The position numbers and the translations under genes are program-made. Shown here one piece after another: positions 1 to 11,320 of a DNA stretch of 64,000 bases. Position 1 is the stretch's first letter. The number at the start of each line of letters is the position of its first letter. The stretch spans positions 27,104,759-27,168,758 of the forward strand of contig OY783204.1 in NCBI GenBank assembly GCA_963678705.1. Reading direction: 5' to 3'. The notes beneath the pieces are model-generated. The model was not told the origin of the DNA. It made no database searches and was given only the letters and a program-made list of their open reading frames with translations. This stretch comes from Panorpa germanica (Eukaryota > Arthropoda > Insecta > Mecoptera > Panorpidae).

Positions 1-163
1 TTTTGTTCTATTCGATTATGTTGCTACTTTTTTGCTGCTTTCCTTTCCTTTTCAGTCTCTACACACGTTTGTTATTCATCTAAAATTTTCTTACCACTTT
101 TTCGCTTACGCTCTTCGTTCCATCCTAGTTCAGCTCACTACAATATATTAATATTTATTCCAG

Positions 164-2510
164 GGCAGGTGACCGCAACCTGTGGATCTGTTCGAATCAT
201 GGGTTTGGATGTTGTAGATGAGTTAGACTATATAAGAGAAATTATCGGTTTTTGTCCTCAGTTTTCAATGCTTAATCCTTTTATATCGTTCAAGGATCAT
301 CTGGTTCACTTTGCTATGGTAAGTAAACTTATTTTTATGTATATAGAACATATGGATGTCATTTTAAACGACTTGCACTTTCTTTATTATAATTTGGATA
401 TTATAAGAACGAAGCACGTTACAGACTTATTGTTTTGAGGTGGGGTCACGTGTTGACATACGCAACTTTAAGACAGTTTACATTGTATTAATTGCAATAT
501 CAATGACATCTGGTGGGCTGAATTAGAAATTAAAAACATAAATTAGAGAAATACTTTTAAGTACAGCACACGCATTTAGAGCATTTAGAGAGAGTGCTGG
601 TACCTGGGTGGCCGGAATAATAATGCCCATCTTAAAACAATAGTCAATTTAATTGAAGACAACCAATTCGGATTCGATTTATTTCTTCAACGAATAGTAG
701 CCGGTGAAATCTGACATCTAATCGTCCATTTTGAGATTTTTGAGACAGTAGTTTTGTTTTTTCATTGTGTAAAGAAGTCACATCTGGATTTAAATCTTGA
801 AAATAAGGTTGTAATCAGTTTTCTTTGTTTATCTTGAAAACTGTAAGTCTCACAAAAAAACTTTGATACGCATTTTTGTATATAATGAAATTATCTACAA
901 CTTATCTTAACAACTTTTTGTTGTAACTTTTACAATAAAGAAGTTGTAAGCAAAATTAGTCGTAAATTTAGTGGTGTAATGCACAGTTGGTTTCTTTATA
1001 ACGACGATTCCCTCTAGCTATATATTTTTTTTATAAAATAACTAATTTTGTTTAGATAAAAGGGATGCGTCTACAAGATTCCATAAACCAATCAGTGGAA
1101 ATCATAGATCAATTAGAAATCAGCTCCTTCACAAACGAGCTGGTGATAAATGGATCCACTGTAGCCAAATCATGTCTATGTATTGGTATTGGTCTCACTG
1201 GAAGGCCCAAGGTAACTGCCTGTTTCTTCCCTAAATTATATCTGGTTTTCAATGACATTACCACAAAATGTATATTTCAAATTACGAGTAGCATAGTAAC
1301 CCCATTGAAAGAATGAAATTAAAACAGTTTATGGAGTACAGTTGTAACACGATAGTTAAATACAAAACTTATATATAGTAGATACATTTGATAAAGAGTT
1401 TTATTGTAAAACTAAGTAATTCATTTTATTTAAAATTATAAAATTTGCTATTAATAGATGTTTTGAGTTTTCGTTACTCGCTGTTATATAATTATGTGTT
1501 TAATCAAATGTTTGACAGTTATTGATAATGGATGAACCAACCAAATTCCTGGATCCGGCGAGTAGAACAATAGTCTGGTCAGTATTAACGGTAAGAAAAG
1601 TTAATTAACAAAAATATCATTTTTAAAATAAACTATCAAAGCATTTATTCCTCTACTTTATTTGAATATTGAGTATTACACTACATCTGTGTAAGTTAGT
1701 AAAAATATAAACTAGATAGAATGAAATCAGTGATAAATTTGCACTGTTCTCTGTCACTTGCCATCATCTATATATTCACTTTAGAGTTAAAGTACTTAGT
1801 AATTATATTTTTATTTTTTTTTTTTTATACATAGTCTCTGCGGGCTCAAAAAACCATATATTTTACAACAGAATTAATGGAAGAAGCCGTAAATCTAGCT
1901 GATAGAATCGCCATCATAACTGAAGGAGTTATACAGTGTTTTGGAACGCCCTCGTACCTTAAAACAATATTCGGTAATTAGATATTTTATATCTGTCACA
2001 TTACACAATAAGTTCATAGCATGACTTAAAATCATATGGATTTGTAAGTAGTCAGTAGTAATGTTATCTGTCTTGAAGTTTCTATCCTGTTGATGCTTTA
2101 ATAAACTTAAAAATTAAGCAATATTAAATTTCTTTAGGTGATGGATATACTTTATCAATTCGAACCGATAAAATAAGAAACCCTAGTAAAATAACAGCAT
2201 TTCTAAAGTCTAAAATTGATGAAATAGAATTAAAGCATTCAATGGGTAAATGTTTTATTTACAATATACCATCTAAGAAAACAAATCTCTTTCCGAACTT
2301 GTTCAAAACTTTAAATGATGAAAAAGATAATCTTGGGATTGTTAACTATGATTTGACTTCTGCATCGATGGAGGAAGTCTACCTCAGGTACCAGACAAGT
2401 TAGCAGCTTCAGAAGAATAGATTATATTTACTAACTTATTATTCATTTTTGTAGAGTACGATCTTTGGATCATCCTCCAGAAATTCAAGAATTTCCAGCC
2501 TTACAACGTG
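164..2510 (+). other. NBD1 of the ABCA-like protein (six exons), degenerate
   Basis: Exon 164-318 starts just after Walker A and holds the Q-loop as GFCPQFSML, with Gln present. Exon 1056-1211 aligns with the ABC-A signature region; where the family has LSGGMQRKLS, this protein reads INGSTVAKSC. Exon 1519-1590 has an intact Walker B and D-loop, LLIMDEPT...LDP. Exon 1835-1973 covers the switch region; the usual TTHHMDEA is TTELMEEA here, so the catalytic His is replaced. Exons 2138-2387 and 2455-2510 carry the post-NBD regulatory region ending in the conserved MEEVYLR-type motif. The surrounding framework (DRIAIITEG, GTPSYLK) is well kept, which argues against simple decay. Confidence 0.88.
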
Positions 2511-5500
2511 GTAAGACTCATACCAGTTACAAAGACGTAAAATTCGTTTCGAGTTCGTAATGAATTCGTTGTATACACTTAACACCAAATTCTAAATCTT
2601 TTTTGTATTTGTTCTACTTCTCTTTTCTATCCTCTATACTTCTTCTTCTTCACTTCTATAGTCTGTGTATAAAGTTTTATAGATTTCTGATCCATATTGT
2701 TTGTATTCTAATATTCCTACAAACAATTTTGTCAAAAATCAATTCGAATAAGATACGAATCGTACAAGAATCGTTTAAGAATCGTAGAAAATTCGTATAA
2801 GAATCGTATAAAATTCGGATTATTAGAGAAATTGTTTGTAGAGATGTGTATTACATTTACAGAGAACCAGAGTTGGAAACCATTAGCTACCCAAGAACTG
2901 AGTAATCAACAAATGAGAATTCTCTTCAGAAAACATTTTTGGTATTTGAAGACAGAATGGGTGATTTACTTCGCAATTGTAAGATTCAATAAAAACATAC
3001 CTTGTACAGAAGAAATAAATCTTAACAAATTCTAACAAAAACATTTCAGCATGGATTTGCAATAGGCGTTATGATATACGTCAGCATTCAAAGAACAATC
3101 GATCAATCTCCTAAGTGTGTGCATCAGTATCACCTGGATTATACGTCTTTATCGGTAGAAAATGATGTACCGTTTGCAACAGATGGATCAGAGCTAGCTG
3201 ATGAGATAGTTAAAGGTTACATTAGTTTAAAAAGCCAACATGAAGAACACAAAGTAAATTATTTGGAAGTCAGTTATCCACTAAATGATTATTTAAGTAT
3301 AAAATGGGAACAGAATCCTCTATTTGATATAACTAACACGGTTATTGGAGGAGAATTTAGCGCTAGTGACAACGCTGTTATCAGAGTTGGTGCTTTCTAC
3401 ACGAAGAAGACATATCCGTTAGCATGTGGAGTGTCTATTGCAGTTGCATTCAACGCTATTTACAGACATTTTACTAATAATCCTGAAGGAACTATAACAG
3501 CAACTGTATATCCTTTGAAAGATCCAGTAAATATGATTCATTTTAAATAAAAAACACTACAAACAATGGGCTTGTGTCCTATGTCTTAATTTCTATAAAA
3601 GTGTACTATATATTGATAAAGTGGGTTACTAGAACCTCAAATGTTATTTTTTAATACCTCCTTATATTTCCGGAGATATTAACAATTAAAAAAGTCATTT
3701 TTTTTTTTAATTATTAAAGGGATTCAACCGCTGCCAACCTTACAGCTCATAAATCTCTACTACATGTATTTATATATCAAAATATCAAATATTATTTACA
3801 ATTATTTCAAGCAACAATAAAATTTCAATATTATGTCTGTCTTAGCAGGGTTAAATAAAATAAAAACTTATTATTCTTTGACTTGACTTGATTATTTGAC
3901 TACCAACAGCTACAAAACATTACCACAGCAGTGACCTACTCAACAAATAACTGACGTTAAAATGCATTTCACGTCATACAAATGGCCGACCATCTCTAGC
4001 GCTAAAACTACAATTCAAACTTTTAATTGCTATATCTCCGTCAACATTTAGATATTTAATAAAATAGACACGCCAATACACATTTATTAACATCAATTTC
4101 AATCAACAATTAAAAAATCAACCACTAAAAAATGAGGACACAAGCCCATTGAATAAGAATAATTGTACTTTTGAGGTTTTCATAGTCAACTTTATCAATA
4201 TATAGTTCCGTTTTATAAAAATTAAATTATTTTAGAAAATTTAAGTTAAGAATAAAAATGAAATAAATAATTTACCAAATTTACAGGACGGAGCAAATAC
4301 TCAAGAAAGATATTACGACAATTGGCAAACTTTAATACCATTTTCATTACTTTTAGTAGTAAGTTTGTCAATGAGATTACCAGGTCATGAAAGGTCATCT
4401 GGTAGCAAAAAACAGCAACTAATGACGATTGGAATGAGCCCTATCTTTTATTGGGGCTCTATTTTTACTGTAGACATCACAGTTTATTTAATAACCTGTG
4501 TAATTCTTGTAACAATCGCTCCTTTGTTTTCTAAAAGCGAATCTTTCCATGGTTTTAATAATTTAGGTAAGATATCTTTGTTACTTGTTAAAAATAAAGA
4601 AAATAGATATTGAATTAATAATACTTCTTATTTTGTTTTAGCCATTATATTTACGTTGATTTTTTTGTATGGTCTGAGTGGAATCCCTCTGGCTTATTTG
4701 TGCACTTTTATTTTTGCGAAAGCTCATCAGAATTATGTTGTTTATATAAGTATCAATATGTTATTGTGTAAGTACAGATAAAGATGATGACGAAATTACA
4801 AATAAAGAATACAGAATTGTGTAGGATTCATACAAATCGTAGTAGAATCGTGTCAGAGTCGTATTAGATTCGTATTGATTTCTAGAAAAATCGTAGTTGT
4901 ATCTAGATACAAAATGTGACAACACTAGATACGTAAACTGTGTTTCAAATTTTCAGGCACAACTTTTCCGGTATTGGAATATTTCATATGTAAAGATCAA
5001 ACTCGAAGTTGGCTGCGATACATCGCATCCTTTCTTCCTCAATACTGCCTGCAAGCAGCATTGGAAAAATTTGATAGTCTTGCTAATCATAATGCAAAAT
5101 GCGATGTTTATTTCCGATTGGGCGGCGACTGCAATGGTGCTACGCCAGTAAATAATCCTTGTTGCGGTCTGTGTCATATTTTATCAGTTCGTTCTTTTAA
5201 CAACAGTTTTACGTAAAATATCTTCTCACATTTTACTAATTTTTAATTTTAGACCAGTGTGGCGACCTTGGAATTTGCCATGAAGTTAAAAGATGGTTGG
5301 AATTTGATTCTAAGGATAACCCAAATGGAATTGCTTTAGAATTTCTTTATTTTTTACTCTCTGCTATTATTTATTTAACAATTTTGATGCTTATCGAGTA
5401 TAATGTTGTCTCCCGTATAAGTCTTCATATTTTGGAAGAAATTTACCCTGGACCAATTTTTTCTGAACCTGATGACTACCACGTTAAGAAGAAGTATGAG

Positions 5501-7733
5501 GAAATTTGTAAACTAGTAGACGAACCTGAGCGAGCTGGTAATTTAACATGCAGCCATTTCTAATACTTAATAATTGGTAAAAAATACCGAGTCTAAGCAA
5601 CAATTACTTTGCTTTAATAGTATTTTTTCACGTTAAAATACAATGCTTTATCGACACACGAAATGGGCTTGTGTCCTCATTTTTTTGTAGTCGATTTTTC
5701 AATTCTTGATTGAAATGTTAAAGTTAATAAATGTATATTGGCGTGTCTATTTTATTAAATATCTAAATGTTGACGGAGATATAGCAATTAAAAGTTTGAA
5801 TTGTAGTTTTAGCGCTAGAAATGTTCGGCTATTTGTATGACGTGAAATGCATTTTAACGTCAGTTATTTGTTGAGTAGGTCAGTGCTGTGGTAATGTTTT
5901 GTAGCTGTTGGTAGTCAAATCAAAGAATAATAAGTTTTTATATTATTTAACCCTGTTAAGGCAGATATAATACTGAAATTTTATTGTTCCTTGACATAGC
6001 TGTAAATAATATCTGATATTTTGATATATAAATACATATAGCAGAGATTTATGAGCTGTAAGGTTGGCAGCGATTGTGATGTCACATGCATTTGGAATGT
6101 GTACAACGTTGAATCCCTTTAATAATTAAAGAGACAAAATGACTTTTTTAATTGTTAATATCTCCTAACATGTAAGGAGATATTAAAAAATAATTGAACC
6201 AACTTTATCAATATATAGTACACTTTTATAGAAATTAAGACATAGGACACAAGCCCATTCAGATTTTTTCGTTGTTTTGAAAATTACAAAAGTACTAAAA
6301 ATTTGGAAATATTACATTGCATGTAAAGTTCATTTCCCCACGTTGGTTGTGCATCAACTCTGCAAGAAGGCTGGTGGCTACGTTCCAGCAATCAGAGGAA
6401 TCAGTCTTACGGTGGACAAAGGCAACATCTTTGGCCTCGTTGGCGAGACTCAGAGCGGCAAGACGGTGCTGCTGAATCTATTAACAGGAAATTTAATTCC
6501 AAATGAGGGGACTGCCTTTCTCTTTGAAACCATCAATTTAAGGAAGCATATTCATGAGGTTTGTAAAAAATAAGTCATCGCTTATAATTCGGCCATAGCA
6601 ATGAATTTTTATATATATTTTAGTTTGGTGCTCATATTGGATTTTGTCCAGGAGGAAATTGTTTTAATGACTGGATGACAGTATTGGAAGTAATGACATT
6701 AATGGCACTCTTAAGAGGAATTCCACTTGCTTATTATATAAGCGAAATAAATAAATGGCTTAATGTTTTTGGTAATTATTTCCTTCGTTGTATACATGCG
6801 CCTGAAATCTGCAACAACTCTTACATGAGCATTTTATATCATTAGATTTATACCCTCTTAAGGACTACATAGCTTCAAGCTTAGCATTGTGTGACAAAAG
6901 AAGATTAGATTTGGCTGTTACTCTTCTTGGCAATCTTCCAATACTTATTATGGACGAACCTACAAACAGATTGGACCCATATGGTCGTCGAAAAATTTGT
7001 GAAATTCTATTACACGTTTGCAATAGAGAAGGCAGACTTATTTTATTAACAACAAAAAGTGCGTGACATTGTTATAAGAATATAAGTTATATTTCAAACA
7101 ATTTTAAGGATATTCTTTTACTACAGGCATACATATTTGTGAAGGCCTTTGCAACACAGTGGGAATTTTGGTAAATGGAAAATTAGCATGTGTAGGAACA
7201 ATTCATGAATTGAAAAGAGCTCATGGTTGTGGATACAAAATTCATATTAAATTGATGCAAGGTCTTAATGATAGTGAAGTACAGGAAACAGAACGCTTGG
7301 TTATTGCGAGTATACAAGGTACAACACTCGTGAAGGAGCAATCTGTAAGTAAAATATTATCATTTTTATTTAAAATATATTTAGCTGAGATCACAACCTA
7401 ATTATTTATGTTTTGCAGACTGAATTAGAATTTCAAATAGTAGATACAAACAATTTACATAAAATATTTGAATCATTGGAAACATTAAAAACAACATCAG
7501 AATTTATAATAGATTACGTAATTAGTGAATTTACGTTAACAGAAGTATATTTGTCAATAGATGCTCAACGGTATAAGGAAGATATCGTAAATTACCCATG
7601 CATATGTTGTCCAAGACAAAAAGAACAGTATAGACAAATTATACCTGATACTAAAGTACCTAGTATAGAAGAAGATCCTACTGTATTAGAATTAGAGACG
7701 CCTGATGTTGTTGAGCACAGCAATGTTCATTAA
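164..7733 (+). CDS. ABC transporter subfamily A (ABCA-like), 3' two-thirds, 17 exons
   Basis: This is the C-terminal part of a full-length ABC-A membrane transporter; family members usually move lipids or export hydrophobic compounds. Exons inferred from GT-AG sites and continuous frame: 164-318, 1056-1211, 1519-1590, 1835-1973, 2138-2387, 2455-2510, 2863-2978, 3050-3526, 4287-4566, 4642-4767, 4957-5166, 5253-5537, 6329-6558, 6624-6771, 6846-7058, 7127-7344, 7419-7733. Phases agree at every junction and no internal stop arises, so the gene looks intact. About 1,147 residues are visible; the first transmembrane domain and the NBD1 Walker A lie upstream of the window. Order: NBD1, TMD2, NBD2, C-terminal tail. 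The acceptor of exon 6329 is weak (TGTAAAG) and is the least certain junction. Introns after 3526 and 5537 each hold a MITE. The catalytic motifs are degenerate (see the domain entries), so transport by ATP hydrolysis is doubtful. ABC-A membership is firm; the orthologue is not known. Confidence 0.93.
2700..2818. repeat. degenerate AAGAATCGTA tandem tract in ABCA intron
   Basis: The intron between exons 2455-2510 and 2863-2978 holds several diverged 10-13 bp units of the form AAGAATCGTA / AAAATTCGTA. A related tract lies in a second intron of the same gene at 4810-4905. Confidence 0.6.
3565..4150 (+). mobile_element. AATGGGC MITE copy 1 (in ABCA intron)
   Basis: A 586-bp copy with both ends: AATGGGCTTGTGTCCT at the left and its inverse AGGACACAAGCCCATT at the right. 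It has no coding capacity. It belongs to the family present eight times in this window, and this copy has lost an internal part after AAAGGGATTCAAC. It lies wholly inside the intron after the extracellular-loop exon. Confidence 0.95.
4810..4905. repeat. second ATCGTA-type degenerate tandem tract in ABCA intron
   Basis: The intron between exons 4642-4767 and 4957-5166 contains spaced units such as AAATCGTAGTAGAATCGTG and TCGTATTAGATTCGTA. They match the tract at 2700-2818. Confidence 0.55.
5662..6259 (-). mobile_element. AATGGGC MITE copy 2, nested in an older repeat
   Basis: A 598-bp copy in reverse orientation with both terminal repeats, in the ABCA intron after 5537. It splits a copy of another dispersed repeat (5600-5663 and 6257-6293). 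Intact relatives at 22440 and 26700 read ACGAAATTCAGA and ACGTAATTCAGA at the site, so they show the pre-insertion target. Confidence 0.95.
6329..7733 (+). other. NBD2 and C-terminal tail of the ABCA-like protein (five exons), degenerate
   Basis: Walker A is present as GETQSGKT (fits GxxxxGKT). The Q-loop, normally CPQ, reads CPGG. The signature, normally YSGGNKRKLS, aligns with LALCDKRRLD and lacks Ser-Gly-Gly. Walker B is intact (LIIMDEPTNRLDP). The switch region LTSHSMEECEALC is LTTKSIHICEGLC, so the His is a Lys. The final exon holds the post-NBD region ending FTLTEVYLSI and a Cys/Pro/acidic tail of about 55 residues to the TAA at 7731-7733. The pairing of two signature losses with two switch-His losses means neither composite ATP site has a full set of residues. 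Confidence 0.88.
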
Positions 7734-7815
7734 TTTTATAATTATCAAAAGCTTCAGCAAGGCTTTCAACTACTCTCTGAGATTAGTAGTAAACATTGCA
7801 TACGCTTCATCATAG

Positions 7816-8084
7816 ATGGCAGGCCACGCAGCTATCGAAATAGAATATTTTGCAGCCAGTAGTATCTATTTGATCGGACTGTGCGAGGGAATATTTAGCG
7901 ATGACAGCAGTACCATCACGGTTCTGTATCAGTTTTTATATTTAATTAAAAGTGATTGTGGTAATGTGATGTTATTATTAAATATATTATAGCAAATACG
8001 AAGTGATTATTAATAAAGTATTAGTGAAATTTATTATTTAAAATATCAGAAATAATCATAACCCTATTTTAAGAACTTCCAAAG
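7816..8084 (+). other. candidate first exon / small ORF with a strong splice donor
   Basis: An ATG at 7816 opens a 58-codon frame to TAG at 7990-7992 (begins MAGHAAIEIEYFAASS). It is richer in GC than its surroundings. Ninety bases later there is a near-perfect donor, AAAG|GTAAGT, at 8084/8085. This may be a 5' exon of a separate plus-strand gene with a long first intron, with a TCAGT initiator-like element at about 7927. It could equally be ABCA 3'UTR with chance signals. I do not recognise the peptide. Confidence 0.3.
8012..8017 (+). terminator. candidate poly(A) signal of the ABCA-like gene
   Basis: AATAAA lies about 280 bases after the stop at 7733. It is the first canonical hexamer I see downstream. 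If an independent gene starts at about 7.8-7.9 kb (see next entry), the true signal could be a nearer variant. Confidence 0.35.
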
Positions 8085-8251
8085 GTAAGTCATTAAACCG
8101 CATGTAATATTATATTATATAGATATGTATAGTGCGTGAATTATATTGAATATTATAATGTATTATAGAGTATATAACATAAAACTTAGTGTAATTTATC
8201 AGTGCAAAAACTAATGTTATCAAATGATTAGATAATTTGAGTTATGACAAA

Positions 8252-8434
8252 CTAATATTGACCCAACCCAGTTGACGAAGAATTAATATTTGTATTCTTT
8301 GGATTTGACATATCTTTGATAGCTAAACACGACTTATTTTTATAAAATTCCTCAACGTCGTCATGTTTACCTTGATGTATAATGTTCTCAAATGAATTTG
8401 TATTGTTTAATATAATATTTTTAATGGTTTTCAA
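8252..8434 (-). CDS. possible terminal coding exon, unrecognised
   Basis: On the minus strand, an acceptor-like TACGCAG at about 8435 is followed by about 60 open codons ending at TAG (8252). The sequence is rich in Asn, Lys, Asp and Ser (for example HQGKHDDVEEFYKNKS) and resembles a hydrophilic protein tail. The first codon is TTG, so this would be a 3' exon rather than a whole gene. I could not find a partner exon between 8.5 and 10.5 kb. Chance is possible in AT-rich DNA. Confidence 0.25.
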   Translation of the reverse strand: MKTIKNIILNNTNSFENIIHQGKHDDVEEFYKNKSCLAIKDMSNPKNTNINSSSTGLGQY

Positions 8435-10499
8435 CTGCGTATATTATCAATTTCTAATTATTTGACTTAGTTTTTTTTGTGGTTATGTTTTGATCTTAGA
8501 AAAGGGTTGTTGTCATATAATATTAATTAACATAATATTGTAATTAATATTACAACAACAGGTTTAGATATTCCTGTTTTGTTATTTACATATGAATAAA
8601 TTTAATTTTTTGCTAACATTATTTGATGAGACGGAAATGGATTTGGTTTTATTTTTATTCTAAGATAACCACAAAGCAAAAAAATTAATTTCCGTTGTAA
8701 GAAATTGTTTTGTTTATTATGTATTATGTTTTAAATGCAGAATATGATACTATTATTCATTCTAAAGGAATGGTATATTGTTTTAAATGTATATTTACTC
8801 ACACACATGCAGACATTACATCAATTATTCAATTTGATTCCATGATAGAATAGTGATTTATATATACTCAGCGTAAAAGGTACATACTCGTATATATTTG
8901 AGAGTTTGACTTTTTCTCTAGCTGAGATCCATATTAGGTTTAATTGGTTTTTGTCGCTTCTGTGGTTTTTGCTTTGTATATGGATTCTTTGTCGGTTTTT
9001 GATGCCTCAATCAATTTAAATGGTGTGGGGCTCTTCCATTTAGACATCTAGACAATAGCAAATTATTATAAGGACTGTTTAGTTCATGACAATTATTATA
9101 ATGACTAAAATTAATTATTTAGTGGAATCGATTTAATTATTTCGACGAATTGTTAGATATTGAAGAAAGTTTGTAGTGTAATATCTGGTTTCACTAGTTA
9201 CATTTTCGAATAAGTCGAAAGTATCTAGATACTTAGCGTAACTGACAAGTTTTTATCTTAACTGAATACTTCTTAACTTACTTATTTATTTTATGGTGAC
9301 TAAATATCGTATCTGTAGAATAAATTAAGATTTTAATAAGTAATTTTATCTTATCTAATGTACTTACTTAGTTAAAAAAATTAACTAATGATGTAAGGAG
9401 ATTAAGGTCGTTAGGTTCATTTACGGCGATCTTATGCAATAACGCTATTATGTTAATCTAAATTGAACCCTCTGTATACCTGCTATAAGTTTCACCATCT
9501 GTCATCTAGAAATATTACACGATTATAAATATAATTCAGAACAACGCTCTTAGTGATCGATAAATTTTTGTTAAGTGATTCAAAATTAATTAGTGAATTA
9601 TTGAAATATTTAGAAATTTGTAAAATTGAATTATAAATTATAAAAGATGTATAAAAAATGTTTGATGGTGGCTATGAGGAATAAAAGTCTAGGCAAATAA
9701 ATAAATAAATATAAAAAAAATAATGATTTTCCTAAATCCAAGCCAAGAACGTATAGAATTGAAAATTGATTTCGACGTCCTTGTATAATCTACAAAGTTA
9801 ACATTAATCCCATAAATACCACAGGATATCTACGTAAGGGAAAATAATGCGCAATATCATAAAAAAACACTTACCGTAATAACATAATTTATCTTGTCTT
9901 CAGACTGATGGACATGTATTTAAAAAATATGTTTTTTTCCTGATCATTGTCTATGATCATTTAAAACGCAATTCATTAACATGACGTCACAAGTATTATA
10001 TTTTAATTAATACAATTTATTATTAAGTCAATCAACGTCGGTATATTCGTATGTATGAGGTGAGGTCATGGGTCCCTTATAAATATTTCATGAAAGTTTA
10101 TTTCTTTCCTCATTTCTTGCATAAATTAACATAAATTTAAGGCACAAATAAAGCTCTAACAATTACATTTATTTTATGATCAACAGGAAAATCTGTTTTC
10201 CATTTAAATGAAGGTTTGTAAACTTATTTATAAATCATGCTGTGAAACATAGAAAATAAACACTTCAGTTTGGTATTTACATATTAATTTGGTTTCGAAT
10301 AAACAGGCATCTTCTTTTAAATACGAATATTGATCGTTGGGAAAGAGTTTTTCCATTTACGTGTGTAGCCAACAAATAAGATTATTATATACCAGAATTC
10401 CAGGTTACGGTAAGGTTAAAATATGTGACTGATTTTATTTTGATTGATAGATAAATTGGTAAACAACTGTTCTGTCTGTTGTGATTTCCGATTCCGAAT
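8435..10499. other. no gene recognised
   Basis: AT-rich DNA with short chance frames. I see no repeat copy, RNA gene or splice-linked exon here. Confidence 0.5.
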
Positions 10500-10543
10500 A
10501 CGATTGTATCGTGACCACGATATCGTAGCCACGATACAATCGT
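10500..10543. repeat. 14-bp perfect inverted repeat (cruciform-capable)
   Basis: ACGATTGTATCGTG (10500-10513) is exactly complemented by CACGATACAATCGT (10530-10543). The 16-base loop itself contains the palindrome ACGATATCGT, and further ATATCGTG and GTGATCAC pieces follow to about 10580. It lies just upstream of Helitron H1. Confidence 0.75.
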
Positions 10544-10620
10544 AGTTCGATAATATCGTGATCACAATAATATCGTAGTCACCTTCCAACCTAAATCTCC
10601 AACTTAATTTTTTGTTTATT

Positions 10621-11320
10621 TGTTTATATACTCCAGCGATTTGTATCGAAAAGGGCTCCGCACATTTCCTTTAAAATAGCCTATTTCGTAGAGAAAAATA
10701 TTCTAAGACTTTTGGTGTCTTCGGATTTTCCCCTGAATTTCCTGGAAACCCATAATTTTGGAAAAACTGAGAAATATTTTAACTTTTAATTTATAAAAGA
10801 TAAAAAGTTGAAATTTTGCATGTGTATTACGGTGTTCAATGCTAACATTTTTTGAAAATTAGAAATTAAAAAATTGGAAAAGAGGGCGTTGAGAAAATTA
10901 GGGGGCGCGGTAGGAAATTTTGGAGAAAACTCTAATTTTGGAATACATAATAATGAAATATGTTATTAAGAAAAAAAATTCAAAATTCAAAAATTTTATC
11001 TGGGGGCACGGGGGCGGTTTTTGTTGAGGGTAAAAATAGGGCTAGAAAGTTGAAATTTTATATATAGGCTAACATTGGTACCTAATTTACAGATCGAAAA
11101 AGAAAATTCCAAATTTTGAAAAAAAAGTTGCTCAAATAATGAACAAATTGAAAAAAAAAAATTCTTTTAGTCAGTTTATATGAAAAATTATTTTTTGTTT
11201 TATGTAAAATAAATATGGAACGAGATTAATATTTCAATTTAAAAATGGAATTAAAATTTGTAATGAATTTCAATTCATACACAAAAAACAGTCGTCGCTT
11301 GCGACGGTGGTAAACTCTAG
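10621..11320 (+). mobile_element. non-autonomous Helitron copy H1
   Basis: The 3' end has the Helitron hallmarks: a short hairpin CGTCGCTTGCGACG, about 13 bases of spacer, then CTAG followed by T (11317-11321). The body matches H3 and H4 throughout (for example TTTCCTGGAAACCC and GGGGGCACGGGGG). The 5' boundary is diverged and set approximately. No helicase or Rep coding is present. Confidence 0.75.

Larger units (their letters stand above)
2863..5537 (+). other. TMD2 of the ABCA-like protein (six exons)
   Basis: Exon 2863-2978 ends in the first helix (WYLKTEWVIYFAI), which continues into 3050-3526. The rest of that exon is a hydrophilic extracellular loop of about 140 residues. Exon 4287-4566 has a membrane segment (IPFSLLLVVSLSMRL), the cytoplasmic RSSGSKKQQLMTIGMSP turn typical of ABC-A proteins, and a second helix. 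Exon 4642-4767 encodes the classic LIFLYGLSGIPLAYLCTFIF helix. Exon 4957-5166 is a Cys-containing loop, and 5253-5537 gives the last helix (FLYFLLSAIIYLTILMLI) and the acidic linker into NBD2. The donor for the loop exon was set at 3527 (CCA|GTAAAT); the frame remains open to 3550 but the conserved frame resumes only with splicing. Confidence 0.88.

Noticed and set aside
164-7733. ABCA gene as a pseudogene
   Set aside because: Motif losses suggested decay, but seventeen exons keep frame and splice sites with conserved framework residues, which decay would not preserve.
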